A DNA stretch of 64,000 nt, from assembly GCA_037833965.1 (NCBI GenBank), contig AP031353.1, positions 16,742,501-16,806,500 on the forward strand, written 5' to 3'. Positions within the stretch are counted from its first letter, which is position 1. Every line of letters begins with the position of its first letter. Position numbers and translations under genes: made by a program. This stretch comes from Marchantia polymorpha subsp. ruderalis. Its lineage: Eukaryota > Streptophyta > Marchantiopsida > Marchantiales > Marchantiaceae. This document shows, in pieces, positions 1-12,400 of the stretch. The notes beneath the pieces are model-generated. The model was not told the origin of the DNA. It did no database searches and saw only the letters and a program-made list of their open reading frames with translations.

Positions 1-469
1 AAATTTTTAGCAGCTGATATATATTCCAGCTCAGTTCAGCCGTATAGAAAAGCTCGCATGTTTTGAGACTCTTGGTACATCTTTATGTATAATCAAACAC
101 ACTGTCGGTTGTTCTTGTGTGGTCGTGTTTTCACTTTGTTACTTGCATGTTTTTTATATATTCTGGCTCAGTATTGGAGGTTTTTAAGTACTTTGTTTAC
201 CCCAGTAATTTTTCTACCAAAGAATTGCCAATACTTCAATTCAGCTTTTTGCCGTTGTTTCAACTCATATGTCGATATACCTTCAGGTTTCAGTTCCATT
301 GCACCTTGAGGATTCGAGCTAATTCAGGAACATTAGGTGTTCATTTTCGCTAGCATTCTCGCACGAGGTCGTTGAAGCTTGGTCAACGTCTAGAGCATAG
401 ATGGTTGACACATCAGACTTGATATATGGGAATCAAGATATATGTAACCTTAGAAATTTTGAGCTGCAG

Positions 470-3400
470 GTACTGGTGTTGATGCGAGACCCAGCCAAGT
501 CTATCGATGCGACCAATATTCACAAAAATGTGCAATGCCTTATGATTCGAGGGAGTCCAAGTGAGGCTTTGCTTCGTATATTACAGGTGAATTTGGGGCG
601 TCTAGTTTTATCATTGGCGTTGAAAATGCGAATTGCCTTTCAGCTCTGCTTGGTCCCGTCAATCAAGCCCGCAGTACGAGGGTCTCGGTTGGTCCTTTTC
701 AATACAATCTCCTGGATCTTAGGATTCTGTATCAATTAGCTTGCCATTCCTTGATTCCACTTCCCTATCCTTCAAACCGATTTGACTGAAAGCAAAATGG
801 TTATATTCCGTACAACTGAAAATTCTTTTCTGCTCATATGGTCGCTTTTCTGGCTAAACCTATACGGACGGCACTTTCTTTGAATCTTCTGTCCAAAGCA
901 GCTTATGCAGTTATCTATATTCATCTCAGGTAGCACCTTTTTGTTATACATGGGACAGGTGGTATACGTCCCCCTTATGCTTGACAACGAAACCTGGCAG
1001 ACCAGCGTTACTAAGGATTTCAGAGAAGACCTGGACAAGTTCTTGGCAACATTGACAGAGTCCATCTTTGAAGCTAAAGGGCAAACGTTGTTGTACATTC
1101 CTCCATTAAATTTTTCAGGCAATGTCGCAGTTTTGGCACGAGATAAGGAGTTGACTCAAAGACTCGAGTCTATTCTCATCCGGTGGACTCGGCAGATCAA
1201 AGAGGTGTTGACATTTCTCTAGTTTGAGCCAAATAAGTTCCTATGTTCAATGATTTCTAAAATGGTCACGATTTCATGTGAGCAGGGAGGACTAGTTGTT
1301 GAGATATGATATGATATGATTATCAGTAGGATATAACGAGGCTGAACACTTCCTTCCTGGGAAGTTCACCGACTTGACTCTACCATATTATCTGTTTGCT
1401 TACAAAACCGTAATGAGTGAGTTCTGATTGGAGGATTCATTGTTGGTAACAATCTTCGGCGTCAAGAATCACTTGTGACGAAGTACGAAACTTGCGTAGA
1501 ACGGAGACTAATAGTAACAAGGATTTTGGGTACGGATGTTGGCATTGTCCGATCCCAGGTTGTTAGAAATCAAGAGGCTTTTGTGGAGGATGAGTCGATG
1601 GGGCCTTTGGCAGAAATCGACTTCTGGAGAAAGCGCAACCTGAATCTTGGTGGAATTCGGGATCAGATTAGACATCATGTACATATGCTTTACGATTTCT
1701 TGCAAAGCAGTCTCAATATACGGTCATAATAATGAACTATTTTCTACTTCTCAGCTCAGGTTTGTTTTCCAGCGCAGTATAATATGCAAGATAGTGGACG
1801 CTACTTTCATGCAAAAGGGACCTCTAAAGACTTATTACGTATTGTTGTGTACTTGGTTGCAGCGGGTGAAAGACATGTTGGCAATATTAGAGAAGTTCAG
1901 GTCGGCTTACCTTGGTCCTTTCATGAGTCTTTCTGAACATATTGGACAAGAGGCTGTAGTTGCAGAGCAAAATTTAAAACATCTGATTACCATCGAGGAT
2001 CTCTGTAAGAGGTTATCGACTTCGAAGATTCGCGATATACCCCCCTTACTACCGAAGCTTTTGTTACGCATCCGTATGATCTGGAAACTTAGTCCATATT
2101 ACAACACCTCCGACAAAATAACTGGCCTACTGTGCAAGGTGCTCTATTCTACATCCCTTATTTTCTTGTAGCAAACAGAGCATGTGATAAAGATGTGGGA
2201 TCTTTGAACGGAAAGTTTGTCAGAACTCCCCCCGATGGATGCAATTTAACGGCAGTGAAATCGGTGCAGGTTAGTAATGAGATTATCAGCAGGTGCTCTG
2301 CGGGGATAGGTCTAGAGGACATTTTTGAAGGAGACGTGGAGAGAAGCAAACTTGCGTTGTTAGAGAGTATTCATGCTAGTGATGCATGGAAACGAGTTTA
2401 CACTACGATGATGGAAGTTTCAGGAAGGCCTTCTCTAACTGCTCCTGTTTCTGGGGACACAAGAAAAATGGCTGATTGGGGCACAAAAATAATATTTGCA
2501 CCTATTGAAGCTTTCCTTCAGCGTTGTCACGATATGCTCGAGGTTTGTGTTGTACTTCGTCGAATGCGTGATATCTTTGTTCGTTGTTAAGCTAAGAACT
2601 CTGAAGATGGATAATTTCCTCACACTCCTCTTTCGACATGTATTCTTGATATCATGAAACCATAAGTACTTTCATCCCTACCCTGATAAGTCTTTACTTG
2701 CTTCTGTTGCTTCTGAGTAATTTACAAAACATGAACTGGGAACGGATGACTGTTTTGTTCTTCGAGCCACAATCTGGGCATCCTAATGTACGCACCTGCC
2801 ATTGATTTAAGCATAGCTGAGAGATCAGCATGGTTTGGTCATTCAACTTGTGGTCAGAGAAACTTTTCCTTTTCTAGTGATTTAGCATGCAGTTATATTC
2901 AAGTCAGTTGCCATAATGTCAGTGGGAACGTAACACGATGCCATGGTGATCTACACCTGGTTAGGTGTTATACTAGATGAAGATTCAGCTCACAATGCTC
3001 CAAATGTTTGAAGAGTGGAGGTCTTCTTTGTCATGCAAACTTTGTTACGTAATTCACATGTCTCCTGACCCCATGTTTAGAAGTATAGAGAAACCTGAAC
3101 TCATAGATTTAGCAATTTATCTCATTTCAACGGCCAGGGCTCGGGATATTGTCTGCTGTTTTCAAGAGCCTTGAATTGCACGTGTTGGGATTCATGATTG
3201 ATGTCAGGTTTGCGACGCTCAGAGTCAGTTTTCCCACAACCTGAAGCTTCCTGCTTTTGGAGGTGCCAGAGGTCTGGAACTCACGAAGGCGCTCACTGAC
3301 TCTCAAGAAATTTTCCAAAAGCTTGTCAACAACTTAAGGTCACTCTCCTATAATCTACTGGATGTGAAGGTGACTCACTGGCATGATGATTTTCACGAGT

Positions 3401-6400
3401 TCAAGGAGGGAGTAACAGATCTTGAGGTACTTTTATATATTTCCTCTGAATTGCCAGTGTGACATTGCCTATTTGACGGGACGCTCTAGCTCCTACCTAG
3501 TATACTTTCTGATTTCATTAGAGTTTTGTGCTTCATCCATGCCTGAAGTTCCCATCATAGGCAGCGAGGCTTTCTTTGATGCTCTTTTGCATGAAAACGT
3601 TCTTGTGAAAACCTTTGACTATTACTGTGCTCATTAGTATGTGCGTGCAATATTCTGAAGACCATCGACCCCGCATCCTGGCTGAGCGATGCTGTAAGGG
3701 ATAAGTAGTTGGGGAAGACGTGATAGAAGTAGGAGGAAAAATAAACGGGAACACTGGAGAATGAAGATAGAAGGCAACAAAAAATGCTCCAAGAAGTTAT
3801 CATGATGAAGACGATATGCTTCTGCAGGTGATGATGCAAAATACGATGCTGATGGGCTTCAGGCATGCATCTTCATTGTCAGAAAGTATTGAATTGCTAG
3901 AAGCCTTTAAAATGATGGCTTGCCGCACGCCAATTCGCATATGTGTTGAGAAAATGACAGAACAGGTACAATTTCAACCATTGGCATATGTAACTGAAAC
4001 TGGGCCGACCTCTTTTCTTTTAGACACTATGTTAGAGATGAGTCATCTAAATGGTCCAATTCTAGAATGTTTACATGGACGCAGCCTGTGTGGCAACATT
4101 ACCTCCTCAGTCAAGTAAGGCTGTAGCAAGAAGAATTCCTGTCGTGCGATCAAATAGGCCTCTTTCCAAATACTCATGCTCTAATTCAAAGTGATGATAT
4201 AAATAATATGTGATCGAGGAGGAAAACACATGACCAAACATCTCAAAATCAGCAATCGCAGGTCTCACAAAATGCTCGATGGCTCTGGTTTAGGATTTAT
4301 CAGGTGTTATTCAGAAATATCATCTTTCTTATTAGTTAGATAAAATTAACTGAGTTTCTGGAGAATGTTCTAAAAACACACACACATCCATGATTAGGGG
4401 AGAGGTTTACACTGCGAGCTTATAGGGTTCATATAAACTTGAAAATCATAAACATAAGCAATGATCTGTTCCATGCACAAGTTGTCTGTAGTTGAGAGTA
4501 AGTTTACTCTCTATGCAACGCTAACGTATTGTTACCGTTGCCCATAGTGTGCAGCGATTCCAAAAGTCTCTACACCTGAGACTAAATGCGTCTTTGAGTT
4601 GAGCTAAATGAAAAAAGATTCTTGACAATTCCCCTCGTCTTTTTCTGAAACCAAGAGGAGAAAGGTAAAATATAGGTGATACTGTTGCTGTTCGTGGACA
4701 AGGTGTCCCAGAACAAGTTGGCCCCTTCATACGAACGGGCCAATGAAGCAGCGTCCTTTATCTTACTGACTTCATTCAACAGTTCCAACCTAACGAACGA
4801 GAACTTCACCCCAATTTGTCACAGGTGTTCGCAGCTTTTGCTTCGGAGTTGGCTATGCTCAAAAAACAGTTTGATCAGCTGAGAAGGCGACCGTTGATGG
4901 ACTTCTCGTTTCCTCAGTATGCGGGATCTGCCATCTGGTCTCTCCACTTTGACAGAAGGTTAAAAAAGCCCATGGCACTTTTAAATGATGCTGCGCCCTA
5001 TTTGCTGGAGGGATACGAAGGTCCTGACCTTCGTATTCAATATAATCATATAGTGACCTCTATTCAGCAGGTAAGGTCGATATATTTTTCATCCCAGTGC
5101 ATTGATGGGGAAGAGATCGTGACCTTTAATGTGAACTACACCCAAATGTTTAGACCGGGTTGGATACTAGGTCGAAGCAGGCTTATGCGGGAACCAGCCA
5201 ATCAGTGAGCTTTATGTGAGCATGTGGCCGAGGTCGAGTCATGCAATGGCGGGCTTGAAAATATTCTTTCTCCTCAGTGTTGCTCTAATAACTGCTCCAA
5301 TGCATACTCGGATGATTTACGTTTTGTAAAGTATCTCTTAACAACCGAACAAAACTGCGCTTGGAGCTGAATGTTCTCCGCGTGCAGTTTGTATCCAGTC
5401 AGCATGCTGAATGGTCACAAAGTGTAGATCCTAACTTCTTGAAAAAGCTGGAGAGGAGCCTACTGGATGAAGCAGGCGAAGGTGTCGTTGTGTTGAAGTT
5501 CGACCCAACCCTTCTCACCTTGTTTCATGAGGTATTTTATCCAGCATTTATTGCAATAGTCAGCTTTAGTACCTCTATATCAGCTGTACTTCTCTAGATT
5601 TGGCACTCATTTAAAAAAGTTGAATAAAATTAGACTAAATATTAGAGTGATTTGATAATTTCTAAGACGTGCTTTATAGCGAAGGTGAGTGATTACGGAA
5701 CTAAGTCTAACATTTCATGGTACTGTTTGCATTGCACGTCCGCTGTTGGTTTTCGAGAATGAAAGCAAAGAAGGCCTTGCGTGCAACTTAACATAGTTGA
5801 AAACTGACACAGGTACATTATTGGTCATACTTGGGGTTTGAAGTCCCACGATTGGCTCTGGATTTCTTGGCCGCCAATGTAGACCTGTGGACTCTACGCA
5901 CCAACGTTCTGCTTGTTGCCCGTGACTACAACAAGGTGGAACGTCACTGTTATTCTTTGTGATGCGTGGTTGACATCCTTCACAATACTTGACTGGTTAT
6001 CCAACTTGACAAGCTGGGTAAAAAGTCAGTAGACGTGAGGGTTGAACATTGTATCATAATGTGATCGCAATATATTACGAAAACATTACGGCCGACGAGT
6101 TTAACTCTGTTTCAAAAGTCCTTTACATGTAATGCATGATACTAGAGCGGAGGTTTGGTGGAGTTTGATGGTTTTGAAAATTTTTGAAAGCCTGAACTGA
6201 TCTAACTGATGATTCTGTTCAGTTACTAGGTGGTATGGATCCTATTATGAGAGGTCTGGTTTCAGATCGTGTGCTTCAACTTGACAACAGTGTGGAGCCA
6301 GGCTTACTTAAGGTTCAGCTCGAACCTACAGAGCATCAAAGTTTAGCTGGCCATGTTTCATATTGTGCCAGGCGAAAAGTACTACCGATAATTTTTTGTC

Positions 6401-9400
6401 AATACATAATGTTGTTTGAACGTACCTGTTTCATTAGTATTCGCCTGTAATAGCCACCTGATAGAATTGAGATGGTTCAAGTAGAAAAAGAAAAAAAAAG
6501 AAAAAAGAAAGACTCAGAGGTATTATGGTTGATGATGGCTTTCTTCTTCGTCTGACCTTAAGTCCTTTGTTAACATTTGTGCCACAGCTCACCTGGCTAT
6601 CAAGCAAACAGGAGCTGGCTGATTATCTCCATGATGTACGAGTGAAATGCCATGTGGTGGATGCAACGATTCTGCAGATTGAAGGGTCCAACAAGAGAAT
6701 TACACAATATTGTATCAGTATCAGCGAGGGCTGGCTTATCAACTTGGAGAAGAAGAAAGTCTATGAGATTAATGATTTTGAAGCTAAGCAGGCTGAGCAT
6801 CGGGATAAGTCTAAAGATCGGTTGCAACGGGTATTTAACAGTATAAAGGACACCATTTCCACTTCCTACGATAAATGTGCGAGTGACTCCGAAGAAGTTC
6901 GGAGCAAATGGGAGGAATATAGAAGAAAGGTGGAGGTTGAAATGGAGAAAGCTCTGAGGTGCTCAGTCATGAAGTCGCTGCAGGAGCTCTCCAAGGCGCT
7001 TAGTTCTGAGGCGAAAATGCTTAATCCTGTATTCAACACCCTGGCATCACTAGAAAAATCATCAGGTCACGTGAAGATAACTCCCTCGTTGCAGGTTTGT
7101 AACTTGGGGTCTAACATATTGACAGTTATCATTTATTGATCTTTATCCAGAGATTTCCTAGCAAGAACAGTTACTACATACGTATATTGTAGTTTTAAAA
7201 AAGGTTTTGAGAGTAATTGTCTCTTAACTGAATACAGGTACTCTTTTCTGTCTAATTTGGCAGGATATTCTAGATGTTGTTCAAATGGTTGCAAAGGAGC
7301 TGGTTGCAGTAATATCAGTCGTACCTCGACTACGAACTCAGTCAGGTCTTTTACCTGATGGCAAGAGCGCAGTTAAACTGCTAACTCCTTCAGTTTCCTC
7401 TGGAACAACCTCTTCATCCGATAAAAGTAGAGAGAGACAAGCAGCTCAAGCTGGCGCACAGAAGAAAGCAGCCGATGTTAAACAGGAGCCCACAACTCCA
7501 ACTTCTACCATAGCCTCACTGAAGTACCTTCCAAGCTTTTATGAGGTATATAGTGAACTCCCGTAAGGTTTTGAAAGTGTGTGCATAAGAAATCTCTCAT
7601 TCCCATTGTCAGCCTCTGTACAGTTGGTTGCCAGATTTCGGACAGTACTATTTGCTACTCAGTGAACTAACCATCCTTCGCACGGGTTTATCTCCTGCTC
7701 TTCTTGGTTTCATGTGAACATTTTACACGTTTTTCCTCAAAATTCTGTTCTTTCAGGAATGCGGTTCTCTAATGTCGTTAGATTTGCTTTGTTGATGATT
7801 GAAAAATTTATTTGATATTGCTCACCCTGATATTTACATTTTAAGTTCCCGTAATGGCTGGTCCTTTTGAGATAGATGAATCCTGATGGAAGTTTTGTCC
7901 TTCACTATTAGGTCATTGTGCTTCCTTCTCTTGCTTAGAATACTCACTAGATTAATCATATGGATGTTCCCTCTCCATAGAGGGTGTATCTTTGATTCTG
8001 TTTCAAGACCAATTGGACAAAACTTGATATTGAGGGCTTGCAAAACGCACAGAGAAAAAGCCGTACTCCACTAGCAGTACGCATAGCACAAGAAAGCACT
8101 TCGAACTAAAGTCTGTGATAAGTATGTAGTTTGTTTCACATTAATGTCCATGCTGTCAGAAGTTTCAACTCCTCACGTGCTTCATTGTTTTAATGCTTCA
8201 ATTTTGGATATTCTTGCAGGTGATTGCTCCTGACCAAGAAGAGGTGATTTCAGTCATAACATCGGCTGTACACTCAGTTCATGAGAAAGTGCAACTCTTC
8301 TTACAGTCATGGGAAAGAAAGTTCAAGAGTGTGTGGGACCAAGATAAGGATGCTTACATAAGAAGGTAGATCATAGTCTTCCGGCATGCTGCACCTATAA
8401 TTCTCATTCACGTTGTTGTGCTTCAGACGAAATCACTTTTTAATCTCAACATTAGTTCAATGTTTGTAAATTCGTCTTTTCACTCATTACAGGTATGAGC
8501 GCGCAAAGAAGCCGTTGTCAGCCTTTGAGACGGATATAGTCAAGTATAAAGGCTTGACGGAAGATGTTCAGGTGTGTTATCCGAAATAGCTGTGGTCCAT
8601 ATTTCACAACAGTAATAACATGATGAAATCTTGAAGAGTTGACCCTGAGTATGGTATTCATTATCAAGCTTGCCAATCAATTTTCCCCAGAAACATTCAT
8701 CACTATAGTAACTTGAAATCACCACACTTATGTACGTCTTCCCCAGTGTGTCTACAGGCTGAAGAGACTATAACCAATCTAAGATTTCTACGCATCGAGG
8801 CTGGTACCCTGAAGCAGTCAATCATCAGTCACTGCGAAGCCTGGGTTATAAAATTCACGTACGTCTATAAAGGAACATAGCACGTACATAATATGCATTC
8901 TTACTACACCTTCTACATCTCGCACATACGGCTTTTCTTGCACTTTCACAACGAATACGGCCTACAATAAAACTTCGCTAAAGCTCTCCTCGAACAATGT
9001 TTGCGTTTCATTACCGATCTTCTTGTAAATCAAGAACTACTTTCCCTCATGTTGAGTATCACTTCTGCGCCTGCTACCTATCGCCAACTACAACAGTATT
9101 CATAGAGAGGAGTAAAATTACAGCGATAACGGTCAGCCATATTTGTTAAACTTTTGCACGGTTTAACGCAGACCATGACGTGCTCCAATCAACATGAATG
9201 CGTAGCCCTTTGCTTTTGTAGATGTTGAAATTTTGGATGGTTTTATTCACTTCTCTGTAATGAAGTAACGCCAGAGTCTGATCATAGCATGAACTCAGAA
9301 AAATTTGAAATGTGAATTGTAATTATTTACCTCCCTTCTAAGGTAATCATTACTATTTACCTTCTATTAATAAACATAAATATGTACTTGTAGGCTACCT

Positions 9401-12400
9401 TTATGGATGAAAGTCACCGGTCTTTATGGTTTAGAATTTGTGTGTCCACGCTCAGCTTTGAGCCTGGACACACAGTGAAAAGAGAGTACATCTTGCTTAT
9501 GATTACTTTTCGGTTAGTTTCGAGTTGGAGCTGTTTTTAAAGTGGGGGAGTGATACATTGAGAGTTCTGACATCAGAAGCATTGCTCACAATCTACCTGA
9601 GGGTTAGATTGAGTATGGCAAATGCATGACTGTCCACATGACCTGCTGTGGTAGAGAAGTGATTCATGAAATTGATAATATGTCAAGCCTGGAATTCAAA
9701 AGAGGGAGACTGAAGTATCCCTATCTGTACAACGTTTACAGAACCCTGCTGAATCAAATTGCAAAAACGGAACTGGAGTCAATACATGCTTATCTCCAAA
9801 GGTGAGTCCTGTTTCTCTGGTCTACGAATGTGTTAAAGCTATCAGCCTTTATATTTTGCAGATATTTAGAAATCTCTTTATTGTTCCTTTAAAGATCATT
9901 AGCTCCAGTGTCTAGAATGTTCGTTGGAAGCTTCCAAGATAAGCTTGTACGAACAATGCTTCAAGCAGAGTGATTATCCATGATGAAATCACTTGAAATT
10001 AGGTTCAAGGCTTGTTGATCGATTCTTTTCTATTAACTTTTATGTTTGAATGATTGCAGCGTTACGGAAATACTTAACCTTCCTCCTGAGAACTTGGACA
10101 TGCTGACCGCAACTGCAAATAAATGGAGAACCGTTAAGGATGAATGCGCCACTACAGAAGCCCGTTTTGCACCACTGGAGGATAAATACAAAGTTCTTGC
10201 AAAATTCGAGGTTAGAGATCTGAAAATAGGAACAGTCTTCACTTAAACCAGGTCGGGTAGGGTAGGGCTTTCAAATTTTTCGTAGATTATTTGCTTGTAT
10301 CCTGAGATAGTAAGTGCCTGATGTGGACATATGTTGCACGTAGCGTCTTGCAAACACAAAGTGCCGAACTCCCGCTGTGGGGGAGTCCAGTGTGCATTCC
10401 ATACTGCCGATGGTGTCATGAGACTGTCGATGTTGTCCAGTGGGTGCCAAAGACCTGTCTTTCATTCTTGCTAATTTGTTCTTAATTACTGTCTAGTTTT
10501 TGAGACCCCTTCAGGGATCTGTTGCAATAGGAAATTAGAAGAGTGGAGTGAACTAGGTGGGCTTGAATAAAACTCGGGAGTGGTACCAGATAGACCCAAA
10601 GATCCCTGGTTCCCGTGACTTTCTATCAAGACATAACATATTAAAATGATCTCGCAGTAGTGGTACGCCAGAGTATGCTGTGCAGTTTCTTGTAGCAACA
10701 GGCTTATCGGTTAGGTGGTTGAGGTATTTTTTTTGAAAAATAACTTCGTCGACGTTTAAATCCTCCTACTCACATTATCAGGTGTAGAGGCACTAGAGGT
10801 CTTGTACATGGTACTTTGGATCAAATCCGAAATGGAAAACAGAAGAATTCAGTGAGAGTCCTCTAAGCCAGATGTCTCCACCTTTCTTCTGTTCCTGTCT
10901 ACGTCTTCTGTGTGCTCAGTGTATGTAATCAAAACAAGAGAGGTTATCCAGAGTAAACCTGACAATTTTCTTCACATGACATCAGGGTAAGTCTCCTGAC
11001 CTGAAATTATGACAAAGCTGTGCACTCTGTTTACAGTGTATTTTCTATAGTATGTGGTCCGAGCATGAAGAAAGGTCTCGTCTTAAGAGTAAAGCTGATA
11101 TTTCCTTTGAAATGGGATTATTTGCACACTCGAACAAGCACTCGACTTGAGTCGGTGTAGATGAGAAATACAGCAACCCACCGCACAAATAGTGTGACTA
11201 GAATCTGCAATACTGTCTGCTGGAAAGGTTCTTTCATCCCATCTTCTTACTGTGACAGGAGGACTAAATTTATAACTATGATATATTATTCACAACTTAT
11301 AGGCATCGAGTAGGTCATTCTATCATAAGTAACCATAAGTGTGAACCCCGACTCTGACCTACTGACCTCAGATAAATCTCAAGGTAACTCAAAGTAAGAA
11401 AGTATAATATCGTGTAAATAAGGGGAATTGTTTACAAATCTGCGTCTCACTTGCAGGTGCTTGTGCCCGAGGAAGAGAAAATTCTTCTGGAGACTTTGCC
11501 AGCCAAGTGGGAAGAATTCAATGCCATGCTAGCTAGTGTTGAACAGAAACTTGAGCAAGCCAAGAACAATTTTCGTGACACTCTTTCCAAGATGGTCGAT
11601 AATTTTGTTGCAGAGGCACGTATTACACCTGCTAAGTTGTTGATGTTGTGGCACAGTCTCCGGGTAGTTAGGAAAATTCTCGCTCTTGCCTTCTAAAAAG
11701 TGGAGAATTGTAGAATGTTCACAATTTGGGGGCATGTTACTATGCGCTTAAATCTTTCATCAAGAACGATAGAGAAAGAAAACCTTTCACGGTCTATTCC
11801 TCCTTCAAACAGGTTGCCGACGCGAGAACATCATTTACTGAGCGCATGCCAATGAGCAACACTATTACTGTCGCTGAAGCATTTAAGTTTATTGAGGAGG
11901 AGAAGAACAAGGTTAGCCCTGTGAATTATCGATCCTGATAAAGTTACTGCTTTTACCAAACACTTGCTTTGTCTACTTTACTTGATGCCATCCATTAGAG
12001 CTCAGTTTTGCAAGAGTTATCAAAGAGGGAATGCTCTTTTCAACACATGTATATCTAAATGCAGCTATAGTTTTTTGAGTTGCAAGCAAGAGTGGATCAT
12101 GAAACATGACACATACCGAGGGGTTAATTTAAGCAGACTTGATGTATATCGGTGCTAAACACTCTAAGAGACTTCTGGATCGATAACACACGACAAACCC
12201 TCCTTTTAACGTAATCTAACTACGAGAAAATGTTGGCGAAGGTAGAACGTGTTACTGGAGTTCCCGTAGTTATTAGTCTTTGTTTCTCGTTTCGGTTGCA
12301 TGCTTTTTCAACGATTACATCGATTCTGCCATAGCTAGAGCCCACATGATCGTAACTACCGGCTCTGTACTCTTGGTTCCCTTGCGTGTTGAGTCCTTGT

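Larger units (their letters stand above)
470..11911 (+). other. Dynein tail (DHC_N1 region), exons 1-20
   Basis: Exons: 470-586, 959-1204, 1559-1678, 1863-2138, 2270-2542, 3208-3426, 3828-3965, 4825-5070, 5388-5531, 5813-5935, 6223-6312, 6588-7094, 7264-7545, 8220-8365, 8493-8571, 8758-8858, 9742-9801, 10060-10210, 11457-11615, 11813-11911. They encode about residues 1-1192 of the visible protein. In this family the tail dimerises heavy chains and binds intermediate and light chains. Recognisable class-conserved pieces are RWTRQIKE (about 1180-1203), [28 protein letters not shown] and SMDLTI-like helices further on. Exon 470-586 is the least certain; it fits the position of the family motif NxxxxxIR but matches weakly. 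Exon 7264-7545 carries a low-complexity Ser/Ala/Lys insert that looks linker-like and poorly conserved. The intron after 11615 appears to start with GC. Confidence 0.88.
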
